Origin: Fusicatenibacter saccharivorans
GTDB taxonomy: Bacteria; Bacillota; Clostridia; Lachnospirales; Lachnospiraceae
NCBI RefSeq assembly: GCF_015557635.1
Contig: NZ_JADNOP010000011.1
Span: 1-64,000 of the forward strand
Direction: 5' to 3'
DNA length: 64,000 bases
The translations under genes were made by a program, and so were the position numbers. The notes beneath the pieces are model-generated. The model was not told the DNA's origin. It worked only from the letters and a program-made list of their open reading frames with translations, and did no database searches. Shown piece after piece: positions 1 through 7,762 of the stretch (positions are counted from its first letter, which is position 1; each line of letters starts with the position of its first letter).

Positions 1-66
1 ATATTTTATCAATTAACACAATTGTTATTTTGTCCATCTTCAATTACTTGCGTAAATTCGATGGAC

Positions 67-111
67 GCGTCTTATATATCCCCATAGCTGAAGCAAGGGG
101 TTTTACGACGC
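67..111 (+). other. Stem-loop resembling an IS200/IS605 right end
   Basis: An outer 5-bp stem GCGTC/GACGC (67-71 with 107-111) encloses CCCC/GGGG (80-83 with 97-100). The shape and loop wording recall the right-end hairpins of IS200/IS605 elements, from memory only. No tnpA or tnpB is in the window, since any element body would lie to the left of base 1. It could equally be an ordinary hairpin. The rest of 1-250 shows no gene. Confidence 0.2.
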
Positions 112-123
112 ATTGGATAAAAA

Positions 124-133
124 TGACTAGTCA
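124..133. promoter_or_regulatory. Palindrome TGACTAGTCA, possible operator
   Basis: A perfect 10-base palindrome lies 118 bases upstream of the transporter pseudogene. It is preceded by AAA and followed by AATATT, the same surroundings as the TGACTA-T-TAGTCA palindrome at 5241-5253 before the MMPL gene. Symmetric sites of this kind are typical of TetR-like or MarR-like repressors. No such repressor is intact in this window, so the role is inferred. Confidence 0.3.
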
Positions 134-250
134 ATATTACTAAATTCAAAGGTTAATTCTCCTATATCTTACAATATACTATCTATGATATCCTTCAGAT
201 AAGTAAAAGCGCGCGTAAAAAACTTAAAATAATCTTGGAGGATCATCACA

Positions 251-663
251 ATGAGAGATAAGAATAATGGAGAGATTGCAAAATCTCAAATGTTTGGATA
301 CGCACTTTTTGGCTGTGGAGCTAATTGTCTGGGTGGTATTTTTGGTTCTTTTTAACACTGTATCTGACCGACAATCTGCTGTTGTCCATGTCGTTTATTG
401 CTTTTATGATGTCTGCCGGACGTATTATCAACGCAGTGACAGAATTTTCAAGCGGTTTTATCATTGACCAGACACACACTTTGTCTCTGTGTAAATATGA
501 CGCTCAAGCTGCAAATAATGGCATTGCACAATCTTCTGTCACCCTGTTTGCTGAAAGATGCGGATATGCAGTCGTTCCTTTGGTCTGTAGCATTTTGTTA
601 GTTTTGATTAGTAACTTTATGAATCCAGATGAAGAAGTTATAAAATTGAGAAATACCCAATAA
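251..663 (+). pseudogene. Broken sugar transporter of the GPH (major facilitator) family
   Basis: Translation from ATG 251 (GGAGG at 237-241) gives about 35 residues that look like the start of a glycoside-pentoside-hexuronide symporter, then meets TAA in a T-rich run. A frame shift restores the next segment (LYLTDNLLLS, FMMSAGRIINAVTEFSSGFI), which resembles helices 1-2 of the family. The frame then jumps to a C-terminal segment (from about KYDAQAANNG), so most of the roughly 450-residue protein is missing. Both a frameshift and an internal deletion are visible, so it cannot encode a working permease. It may once have formed a unit with the serine hydrolase 14 bases downstream. Confidence 0.75.
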
Positions 664-677
664 AGGAGAGAATTCTA

Positions 678-2177
678 ATGACACAATTATTCAATAAATT
701 TTATATTCCTGAAGATGTAGGCATTTCCTCTGTAGCTATTGCCCAGTTTCTGAAAGAATGTGATGCAATAAATTATAAATTGCGGACTCTTCATATTGTT
801 CGCCATGATAAAGCGATAGCAGAAGTTTCCAAATATCCGTTTTGTGCACTTGATAAAAGATTGGTATATTCCGTAAGCAAAACATTTACATCCACGGCTA
901 TAGGGATTGCGGTAAAAGAAGGTTTGTTGCGGGTAGATGATTTCCTTCTTGATTATTTTCCGGAATGTCGAGATTTGGACATGGATGATGCAGCCCGTAC
1001 CATAAAAATTTGCCATCTTTTGACTATGAGTACGGGTCATGGCGTGGATACAGTGGGAGATATGTGCAATGGCATAAGACCCTGGCCGGAAATCTTTTTT
1101 ACCAGAAAAATAGTATATGAGCCAGGAACTCATTTTGTCTATAATTCCGGAGGAACTTATATGCTGTCAGAACTTATCAGCCGTGTGACTGGCATGTGCC
1201 TGAAAGATTGGTTACAGACGCATCTATTTGATCCTCTGGAGATTACAGATGTCAGTTGGGATAAACATGGAGATGTTAACACTGGAGCATGGGGGCTTTT
1301 GATTGCTCCACGTGATCTCACAAAACTGGGACTTTTGTACTTACATAAAGGTGTTTACAATGGCATACGCATTCTCACGGAAGAATGGGTTACGGAGGCA
1401 TCATACCCCCACATTTCCACAAACGTGCAGGGATGTGCCGGATGGGGCCGCCACTATGGATATCAAATTTGGGAGAACAGTCCGGGGAGCTATCGTGCTG
1501 ATGGAGCATTTGGCCAGTATTGCATGGTATTTCCGAAAATGGATATGGTTATCACAACTACTGCTGAAGAAACGGATGGAAGCAGAATTTTCCCTCTGCT
1601 TGAAAAGTATATCCTTAATAACATAACTGAGCAGCCGAAACCTCGTGATGCATGGTGTTACCAATACATGAAAAACGTAATGAACCAGTGGGAAACTCCT
1701 GTTGTATATTCGCCGAGTGCTTCTTATCTAATGCATATGCTTCAGGGAAAAGAATTTGATTTACGCAGTCGTACATCAGATGAAAAACATACTCTTCGCT
1801 TTGAGATTGGCAACAGCCGTATGGAGTTTGTAATCGATGAAATACAGACTATTCACAGTTCCTGTACTGTTGATTTGTTTGGAGAAACCACATATGCAAT
1901 TGAAATTCCGTCAAATAGCCCACTTATTGGAGACGAACAGAGAAACCGTATTTGGAAATATGCTGCCCATCACAGTTGGGTAGACCAGAGTACCCTTATT
2001 TTGACTATATGCTGGCAGGAAACCGGGCATTCACAAACATGGAAATTCTATTTTCATGAAAATACCTTGACTTTGATTGTCACAGATAGTACTAAAGGAA
2101 TGTTTGAATTGTCTGGTGCGGTGAGTGACCGGAATGTAAGATTTGCTGATATGATTTTTGATGGTGCTTTTAGATAG
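678..2177 (+). CDS. Serine hydrolase, class C beta-lactamase/DD-peptidase fold
   Basis: A 499-residue protein of the AmpC-like serine hydrolase family, which includes esterases, DD-peptidases and beta-lactamases acting through an acyl-serine intermediate. The nucleophile motif SxxK is S65-V-S-K68, and the second motif appears as Y155-N-S in VYNSGG, replacing the usual YxN. The region to about residue 320 is the catalytic domain. The last 170 residues form a separate domain as in many lipocalin-tailed members, though I cannot name it. There is no signal peptide, so it is probably cytoplasmic. AAAGGAGAG at 662-670 supports ATG 678. A strong terminator follows at 2188-2225. Substrate is unknown. 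Confidence 0.85.
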   Translation: MTQLFNKFYIPEDVGISSVAIAQFLKECDAINYKLRTLHIVRHDKAIAEVSKYPFCALDKRLVYSVSKTFTSTAIGIAVKEGLLRVDDFLLDYFPECRDLDMDDAARTIKICHLLTMSTGHGVDTVGDMCNGIRPWPEIFFTRKIVYEPGTHFVYNSGGTYMLSELISRVTGMCLKDWLQTHLFDPLEITDVSWDKHGDVNTGAWGLLIAPRDLTKLGLLYLHKGVYNGIRILTEEWVTEASYPHISTNVQGCAGWGRHYGYQIWENSPGSYRADGAFGQYCMVFPKMDMVITTTAEETDGSRIFPLLEKYILNNITEQPKPRDAWCYQYMKNVMNQWETPVVYSPSASYLMHMLQGKEFDLRSRTSDEKHTLRFEIGNSRMEFVIDEIQTIHSSCTVDLFGETTYAIEIPSNSPLIGDEQRNRIWKYAAHHSWVDQSTLILTICWQETGHSQTWKFYFHENTLTLIVTDSTKGMFELSGAVSDRNVRFADMIFDGAFR

Positions 2178-2187
2178 AAACACGTAA

Positions 2188-2225
2188 AAATACTCCGGGG
2201 ATTTTTATTTTTCCCCGGAGTATTT
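2188..2225 (+). terminator. Intrinsic terminator after the serine hydrolase gene
   Basis: A perfect 14-bp inverted repeat (2188-2201 with 2212-2225, core CTCCGGGGA/TCCCCGGAG) has T-rich flanks on the plus strand. It begins 11 bases past the stop codon. Confidence 0.85.
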
Positions 2226-2321
2226 CTGTCAATATAATGTTCATTATTTTAGAAACCCTTAATTTTCTCACCACACACAGAACACATTTCCAGAATATAC
2301 TATATTTATCAAATGAAACAG

Positions 2322-2501
2322 TTACCTAGATTCTAATGCTTTTAGAAGTTCATCTCTCTGATATGCTTTTCGGATATCATATAACTTTTTCAGTTCATCC
2401 ACCGCTTTTTCATGGGCTTCTCTTGTTCTTGCTACTTTTGCTTCAGCCTGTTCGATCTTAAATTCCAATGTCTGCTCACTGTTTCTACGTATTCTTGCCA
2501 T
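2322..2501 (-). CDS. Small coiled-coil protein next to a transposase remnant
   Basis: A 59-residue charged protein (MARIRRNSEQ...LLKALESR), predominantly helical and probably coiled coil, rich in Ala, Glu, Lys and Arg. AAAGGAGA sits just upstream of ATG 2501, which is why the shorter start is preferred. It lies 13 bases downstream of the truncated transposase frame on the same strand, so it may be an accessory frame of that insertion sequence. I do not recognise its function. Alternatives are a phage- or plasmid-type small protein or a non-functional remnant. Confidence 0.5.
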   Translation of the reverse strand: MARIRRNSEQTLEFKIEQAEAKVARTREAHEKAVDELKKLYDIRKAYQRDELLKALESR

Positions 2502-2514
2502 TTTTTCTTCTCCT

Positions 2515-2890
2515 TTAGTCCTTGTCCGTCCTATCTTGCAGTGTCTTTCCGATTTCTTTTGCCTGATTCCGTACACTTCCTTCACTTAACCCGAATTCGT
2601 CCAGGATGGTCTTCTGTGTTGCTGTGACGGCATGATCCAGCCTATAAAAGCCGTCCAAATGCCTTATCATTACAATCTTTTCCAGTTCTTTCAGTGCTGC
2701 CGGTACCGTCATATAATTCGGTTTTTTCAGCATCTTTTCACATTTATCTTTTAACGCAGTATAGATTCTGCTTCGCAGAATCAGAGCAATAAACTGAATG
2801 AATATCTTGGAAGAAAGTGCTTCCTCTGAACAGACCCGCATGCTTTTATTTCCAAGATAAGACTTGTCACTTCGAAATAGTTTTTCTGAT
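2515..2890 (-). pseudogene. C-terminal fragment of an IS4/IS1634-type DDE transposase
   Basis: About 125 residues match the end of a large Firmicute DDE transposase: EKLFRSDKSYLGNKSMRV, then FIQFIALILRSRIYTALKD, then YMTVPAALKELEKI and a tail RLDHAVTATQKTI. The catalytic core with two of the three acidic residues is missing. Its 5' end is joined in frame, near 2890, to a piece of an unrelated IS256-type transposase. It cannot be active. Family assignment rests on remembered motifs. Confidence 0.65.
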
Positions 2891-3042
2891 GCATAAGCAG
2901 CAAGCTTTCGGGTCACGCCATTATCCCTTACAGAATAATGGATTGCATCGATGTAGAGAATAGGATAGACCTCGTCCAGTGGCCGGTTCTACCAGTCTTC
3001 AATCCGTGGCAGAATCTTATCCGTCACATCAGAAATTTGAAC
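2887..3042 (-). mobile_element. Internal fragment of an IS256-family transposase
   Basis: Reading the minus strand gives ISDVTDKILPRIEDW, a TAG stop, then NRPLDEVYPILYIDAIHY followed by SVRDNGVTRKLAAYA. This is the region around the first catalytic Asp (D in YIDAIHY) of IS256/Mutator-type transposases. The TAG replaces what is normally CAG (Gln). Only about 50 codons remain and no terminal repeats are visible. It abuts the terminator of the MMPL gene on one side and the IS4-like fragment on the other. Confidence 0.65.
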
Positions 3043-3048
3043 GCAAAG

Positions 3049-3088
3049 CAAAAAAATTCCCCCGCACCAGCTACTTCCGGTACAGGGG
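3049..3088 (-). terminator. Intrinsic terminator of the MMPL transporter gene
   Basis: An imperfect stem CCCC-GCACC/GGTACAGGGG (3060-3068 with 3079-3088) is followed on the minus strand by a run of T (A at 3049-3056 on plus). It starts 12 bases after the MMPL stop codon. Confidence 0.7.
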
Positions 3089-3100
3089 ATTTGTCATACT

Positions 3101-5182
3101 TTATTTTGTTTTCTTCTTTAAAAATCCAATCGATGTCTTACAGATCAGTTTATCGAAAATCATAAACATTGCCGGCAGAATCAGGATAACAACGACCATA
3201 CTGATGATCGCGCCCCGCGCAAGCAGGGTACAGATGGAACCGATCATCTCAACCTGAGAGTAGCAGGCTACACCGAAGGTTGCGGCAAAGAAACTCAGGC
3301 CACTGCTGATGATGGACGGCATACTGGTCTTATGCGCAATACTGATAGCTTCTTTTTTGTCTTTTCCATTCTGGCGCTCTTTCTGATAACGGGTTGTCAT
3401 CAAGATAGCGTAGTCCACGGTTGCACCGAGCTGAATCGCTCCGATTACGATGCTGGCCACGAATGGAAGGCTGGTTCCCTGATAATACGGGATTGCCATA
3501 TTCAGCATAATTGCAAACTCGATGACTGCTACCAGAATAATCGGCAGAGAAATCGATTTGAAGATCAGCAGAATGATGATAAAGATTGCACCAATGGAAA
3601 GCACGTTTACGTTGACAAGGTCAGCATCGGTAACATCCTGCAGATCTTTCATCAACGGTGCTTCACCGATGACCATTCCATCTTTATCGTAGGATTTTAC
3701 GATTTTGTCAATCGCTTTGACCTGTTCGTTTACTTCATCTGTTGCGGACTCATATTCAGAGCTCACAAATGCAAGCTCATACTCATCGCTCTGCAACATG
3801 CTTCGGAGATTTTCCGGGATCATGGATTCCGGAATCGTCGGTCCAAGCAGGGAACTCATGCTGATGGTCGATTTGACACCTTTTACGTTGCCGATCTCCT
3901 CCATCATTTTCTTTTTCTGTTTGGAATCCATATCGCGATCCATCATCACAATATGCATGTTGCTTACGTCAAACTGCGCTTTTACCTCATCATTTGCCAC
4001 GTTGCAGTCCAGGGTAGCCGGAAGAGAACGCGCAATGTTGTAGTAAATCTGGGTATGATTGTTTCCGTAGATCGACGGGAACAGCAGGATCAGGAAGATC
4101 ACAACCCACGCCTTATAATGTTTGGTGATAAAAGCGGATGGTTTATCCAGACTCTTTACCAGCGGTCTATGTCTCGTTTTCTCAATTGCCTTGTCAAATA
4201 CCAGAACCATGGCCGGCAGGACGGTGACACAGCAGACAACGCCGATCAAAACACCTTTTGCCATAACGATACCAAGGTCGCGGCCAAGGGCAAAGGTCAT
4301 AACACACAGTGCCAGGAAACCGGCTACGGTGGTAACGGAGCTTCCGGCTACGGATTTGAACGTGTTGGCGATTGCATGGCCCATCGCACGCTCTTTGTCA
4401 TCCGGGAAACGCTTTTTATTCTCCTCGAAGCTGTTCAGCAGGAAGATGGAGTAGTCCATCGTAACACCAAGCTGCAGCACGGCGGTCAGCGCTTTTGTGA
4501 TGTAGGAAGTCTCACCAAGGAACACGTTGCTTCCCAGGTTGTAAAGGATTGCAAGTCCGATACTTAACAGGAACAGGATCGGAACAACGAAGGAAGTCGA
4601 TGTCAGCTCGATGACAACGAGGCTCAAAACTGCGGCGATGACAACGTAAACCGGCAGCTCTTTTAATGCTACGTTTTTGATATCGGTAACAACACCGGTC
4701 ATACCGCCGATGAAGCACTGCTCGTTCGCAATTTTACGAAGATCCTCGATTGCCTCCATGGAGTCATCGGAAGAAGTCGTATTGTCGAACAGAACGAGCA
4801 TCATGGTTGCATCCCCATTGTAGAATGCTTTCCGGAGTTTTTCCGGGATCATCTCAACCGGCACGCTGATGTCTGCCACATCGTCATACCATAAAACTTC
4901 TTTTACGTGGTTTACCTGCTCGAATTTTTCTTCGAGTTTCTGTACGTCCTTCATTTCCATGTTTTCCACGACAACCATGGAGAACGCACCCATGCCGTAT
5001 TCATCTACCAGAATGTCCTGTCCTTTTACAGTTTCCAGATGCTCCGGCAGATAGCTGAGCAGATCATAGTTTACTTTCGTTGCTGCCATTCCGATGACTG
5101 ACGGAATAATCAGCAGAAATCCAATGATCAGCATCAGAATCCTGTGCTTGGCAATCCATTTGCCAACTTTAACCATTTTCAT
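3101..5182 (-). CDS. MMPL/RND-type membrane exporter
   Basis: A 693-residue polytopic protein of the MMPL branch of the RND superfamily, proton-driven exporters of lipids or hydrophobic compounds. It has the two-fold architecture: TM1 (about 12-32), an extracellular domain, five to six helices (about 175-350), TM7 (about 375), a second external domain and a final helical bundle (about 530-680). The intramembrane proton-relay motifs are GVTMDYSIFLL and GATVDYAILMTTRY, each with the expected Asp. GAGGAG precedes ATG 5182, and ATG 5176 is also possible. A palindrome at 5241-5253 suggests repression by a TetR-like regulator encoded elsewhere. Substrate is unknown. Confidence 0.92.
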   Translation of the reverse strand: MKMVKVGKWIAKHRILMLIIGFLLIIPSVIGMAATKVNYDLLSYLPEHLETVKGQDILVDEYGMGAFSMVVVENMEMKDVQKLEEKFEQVNHVKEVLWYDDVADISVPVEMIPEKLRKAFYNGDATMMLVLFDNTTSSDDSMEAIEDLRKIANEQCFIGGMTGVVTDIKNVALKELPVYVVIAAVLSLVVIELTSTSFVVPILFLLSIGLAILYNLGSNVFLGETSYITKALTAVLQLGVTMDYSIFLLNSFEENKKRFPDDKERAMGHAIANTFKSVAGSSVTTVAGFLALCVMTFALGRDLGIVMAKGVLIGVVCCVTVLPAMVLVFDKAIEKTRHRPLVKSLDKPSAFITKHYKAWVVIFLILLFPSIYGNNHTQIYYNIARSLPATLDCNVANDEVKAQFDVSNMHIVMMDRDMDSKQKKKMMEEIGNVKGVKSTISMSSLLGPTIPESMIPENLRSMLQSDEYELAFVSSEYESATDEVNEQVKAIDKIVKSYDKDGMVIGEAPLMKDLQDVTDADLVNVNVLSIGAIFIIILLIFKSISLPIILVAVIEFAIMLNMAIPYYQGTSLPFVASIVIGAIQLGATVDYAILMTTRYQKERQNGKDKKEAISIAHKTSMPSIISSGLSFFAATFGVACYSQVEMIGSICTLLARGAIISMVVVILILPAMFMIFDKLICKTSIGFLKKKTK

Positions 5183-5240
5183 TCATCTCCTCTGATTCAT
5201 TTTTAACTTGTTTTTCTAGTACCACATCTTACAACTTAAA

Positions 5241-5253
5241 TGACTATTAGTCA
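5241..5253. promoter_or_regulatory. Palindrome TGACTA-T-TAGTCA, possible operator of the MMPL gene
   Basis: Perfect 6-bp arms flank one central base, 59 bases upstream of the MMPL start. The surroundings (AAA before, AATATT after) match the palindrome at 124-133. Regulator unknown. Confidence 0.4.
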
Positions 5254-5353
5254 ATATTTGAAATGGCAAAAAATGAATTTTGGTCATTTTTTGTTTACTT
5301 TTACAAAAAATAACGGAAATCGGAAATGGGAATCGTTGATTTTTCTGCGCATC

Positions 5354-5394
5354 AAAAAAGAGTGCCTGGCTCCTTCGTCCTGACACTCTTTTTT
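5354..5394 (-). terminator. Intrinsic terminator of the FeMo-cofactor/FKBP fusion gene
   Basis: An 11-bp stem AAAAAAGAGTG/CACTCTTTTTT (5354-5364 with 5384-5394) lies 10 bases past the stop at 5405. The U-tract is within the stem, so it may work in both directions. Confidence 0.8.
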
Positions 5395-5404
5395 ATGCAT
5401 TTTT

Positions 5405-6283
5405 TTATTTCACTTCAACCAGCTCAATCTCAAAATTCAGCTCTTTTCCAGCCATCTCATGGTTGGCATCAAACGTGATATTGGTCTCGTCTTTTGCGGT
5501 AACTTTTACCGGGAACGGCTGGCCGTACTGGTTCTGCAGATAAACCTGCTGTCCGACCTCTACTTCCTCTGCTCCCGGAAGCTGTGCGATCGCAACGGTG
5601 AAAATTGCGTTCGGATCCGGCATTCCGTAAGCCTCCTCCGGCATCAGATGGATGTTGACTTTTTCGCCGACTTCCATCTCTGCAACGGCTGCATCGAAGC
5701 CGCGGATCATCTGGCCCACACCGCAGATGAACTCGAGCGGTTCGCCGCGGTCGTAGGAAGAATCAAACTGGGTTCCATCGTTGAAGGTTCCTCTGTAGTG
5801 GGTACGGCAGGTTTTTCCGACATTCTTACCTTCCATAACCGGAGTCGGTGCACCGCATCCGCCGCCGCAGGTTCCGCAGGAACCGCCGCAGGAGCTCTCC
5901 TCTTCCTCATGGCTTCCGCAGTGATCCCCGCAGGAATGACCTTCCTCGTGATCGTGATGATCACACGTTGCACCCGCAGATGTGAGGGTTCCATTTAAGT
6001 AAGCTTCAACTGCTGCATCCACATCTCCTTCCGCTCCGGAGCAAAGTTCCACGCCTGCCTCGGCAAGTGCCGCCTGTGCTCCGCCGCCAATGCCGCCGCA
6101 GATCAGAACATCCACGCCCTGCTCGGAAAGAAGGCCTGCCAGTGCGCCGTGGCCGGTTCCGTTGGATCCGATCACTTCGCTGGAAACCACTTTATTGTCT
6201 TCTACTTCATAAACTTTAAAGTTCTCTGTTTTTCCAAAGTGCTGGAAAATATTCCCGTTATCGTATGTGACTGCAATTTTCAT
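5405..6283 (-). CDS. Fusion of a dinitrogenase FeMo-cofactor-type domain with a SlyD-like FKBP isomerase
   Basis: A 292-residue cytoplasmic protein. Residues 1-100 (MKIAVTYDNGNIFQHFG..., VDVLICGGIGGGAQAALAEAGV) form a NifX/NafY-type cofactor-binding domain. Residues 105-148 are a Cys/His-rich linker with clustered CGG, CGTC and HDH motifs, likely metal binding. Residues 151-292 are an FKBP-type peptidyl-prolyl isomerase of the SlyD subtype, with GTFNDGTQFDSSYDRGEPLE, GQMIRGFDAAV and the SlyD signature DANHEMAGKELNFEIELVEV. SlyD proteins fold substrates and deliver nickel, usually through a C-terminal metal-binding tail. Here the metal-rich segment is internal. A role in metal-protein folding is inferred. 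It has its own terminator and looks monocistronic. Confidence 0.88.
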   Translation of the reverse strand: MKIAVTYDNGNIFQHFGKTENFKVYEVEDNKVVSSEVIGSNGTGHGALAGLLSEQGVDVLICGGIGGGAQAALAEAGVELCSGAEGDVDAAVEAYLNGTLTSAGATCDHHDHEEGHSCGDHCGSHEEEESSCGGSCGTCGGGCGAPTPVMEGKNVGKTCRTHYRGTFNDGTQFDSSYDRGEPLEFICGVGQMIRGFDAAVAEMEVGEKVNIHLMPEEAYGMPDPNAIFTVAIAQLPGAEEVEVGQQVYLQNQYGQPFPVKVTAKDETNITFDANHEMAGKELNFEIELVEVK

Positions 6284-6404
6284 CTTGTTTTCTCCTTTTC
6301 ATCTGTTCCTGACCTTTTCCTGCTTTTCCGGAAAATTTTCAGGATTTTTTGCGCCTCTTTTCTTTGGGCTTTGTTTCGGTTTGGCATCTTCCGATGTCAT
6401 TTTT

Positions 6405-7643
6405 TTACTTTTCCTGCATAAACGCTTCAATCTGATCCGGATCACGCATCACGGCTTCAGAAAGAACCTCGCTGCCGTTTTCTGTAATCAGAATATCGTC
6501 CTCAATCCGGATACCGATTTCCCATTCGTCAATATACAGACCCGGTTCGTCGGTAATAATGGCACCCGGACGCAGCTTATCATTCCATGCCGCGGTCACA
6601 TCGTGTACATCGATGCCGAGGTGATGGGAAACGCCGTGCATGTAATAGGTTCCGACATCCTCTTTCTTCTCGATCAGGCCAAGTTTCACACAGCCCTCGC
6701 CGAGAACATCCTTTGCGATATCGTCGAGCTCTTTTAATGTCATACCCGGTTTTGCTGCTTTTGCAACGGCGCGGTTTGCTGCCAGAACAACGTCGTAAAC
6801 CTGTCTCTGACGGTCCGTATATTTTCCGTTGACTGGATACGTTCTGGTGATATCTGCGCAGTAGCCCTGGAATTTTGCTCCGAGGTCCATCAGAAGCAGG
6901 GTCTCATCCTCGCACACGTCACGGTTGGTGTCGTAGTGCAGCATCGTTCCGTTTGCACCGCTTCCTGCGATCGTCGGGAATGCGGTTCCGTCTGCTCCCT
7001 CGTGGAAAATCTTGTACTCGAAATCAGCCTGTGCCTGATACTCGGTGCAGCCCGGTTTCAGATTCTTCATCACGAATTTCAGCGCGTCGTCGGTGATCTT
7101 GATTGCCTGGCGGACGAGAGCGATCTCATCCTCATCTTTCTGCATCCGCAGTGCTGCGATGACAGGAGCAATGTTTTTAATCGGTCTGCCTGGAAATTTC
7201 TTTGCGAACTCCTCTGCCTTTACCATGTTGTAATCCGGCAGATCCTCGACCTGATAGCGGTAGCAGTCGAAATACAGGGTTCCGATGTCCTCGCGTGCCA
7301 TCAGACGGTTTACCATGCCCTCAAAGGAATCCAGGAAACGAACGTCATCGATTCCGGTGATCTCCTGTGCCTCGGATACGGTTACTTTTCTTCCAAACCA
7401 TCTCTCCTGGTTCAGATCCACTTCCTCGATAAACAGAATGGATTTCTCCTCTTTTGCGGTCTTTTTCATCATCAGGATCATGTGATCTCTGCGAAGGCCG
7501 GTCAGATAGAAAAAGTTGCGGTTTGCTTCAAACGGCAGATATTCGTCTGCGCTGACATGCAGCTCGATTCCAGAAAACAAAAGCAGTGCAGAATCCTGGT
7601 CCATTTTATCAAAAACCTGTTTTCTTCTTTCTGTAAAGTTCAT
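6405..7643 (-). CDS. pepP: Xaa-Pro aminopeptidase (peptidase family M24B)
   Basis: A 412-residue cytoplasmic metallopeptidase that removes N-terminal residues preceding proline. The N-terminal creatinase-like domain spans about 1-150 and the pita-bread catalytic domain 165-405. Dinuclear metal ligands can be read as D253 and D264 (MDLGAKFQGYCADITRTYP), H340 (HGVSHHLGIDVHD), E366 (TDEPGLYI) and E381 (GIRIEDD). Length is normal. It lies 119 bases downstream of the S41 protease gene with no terminator between, so it could be read through from ftsE. Confidence 0.95.
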   Translation of the reverse strand: MNFTERRKQVFDKMDQDSALLLFSGIELHVSADEYLPFEANRNFFYLTGLRRDHMILMMKKTAKEEKSILFIEEVDLNQERWFGRKVTVSEAQEITGIDDVRFLDSFEGMVNRLMAREDIGTLYFDCYRYQVEDLPDYNMVKAEEFAKKFPGRPIKNIAPVIAALRMQKDEDEIALVRQAIKITDDALKFVMKNLKPGCTEYQAQADFEYKIFHEGADGTAFPTIAGSGANGTMLHYDTNRDVCEDETLLLMDLGAKFQGYCADITRTYPVNGKYTDRQRQVYDVVLAANRAVAKAAKPGMTLKELDDIAKDVLGEGCVKLGLIEKKEDVGTYYMHGVSHHLGIDVHDVTAAWNDKLRPGAIITDEPGLYIDEWEIGIRIEDDILITENGSEVLSEAVMRDPDQIEAFMQEK

Positions 7644-7762
7644 CTGTCTTTCCTCACTTTCTTTTAGAGCCTGCCAAGATCTGTTTTCGGCTCCTCTACT
7701 AAGATAACACGTTCGTGCTTTTTTTCCTACCTTTTTCCTGCTTTTCTGTGAAAATTCTTATT

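Noticed and set aside
3332-4567. Long plus-strand open frame (411 codons)
   Set aside because: It is antisense to the MMPL gene, has no ribosome site and an amino-acid composition typical of a shadow frame; the minus-strand frame shows clear family motifs.
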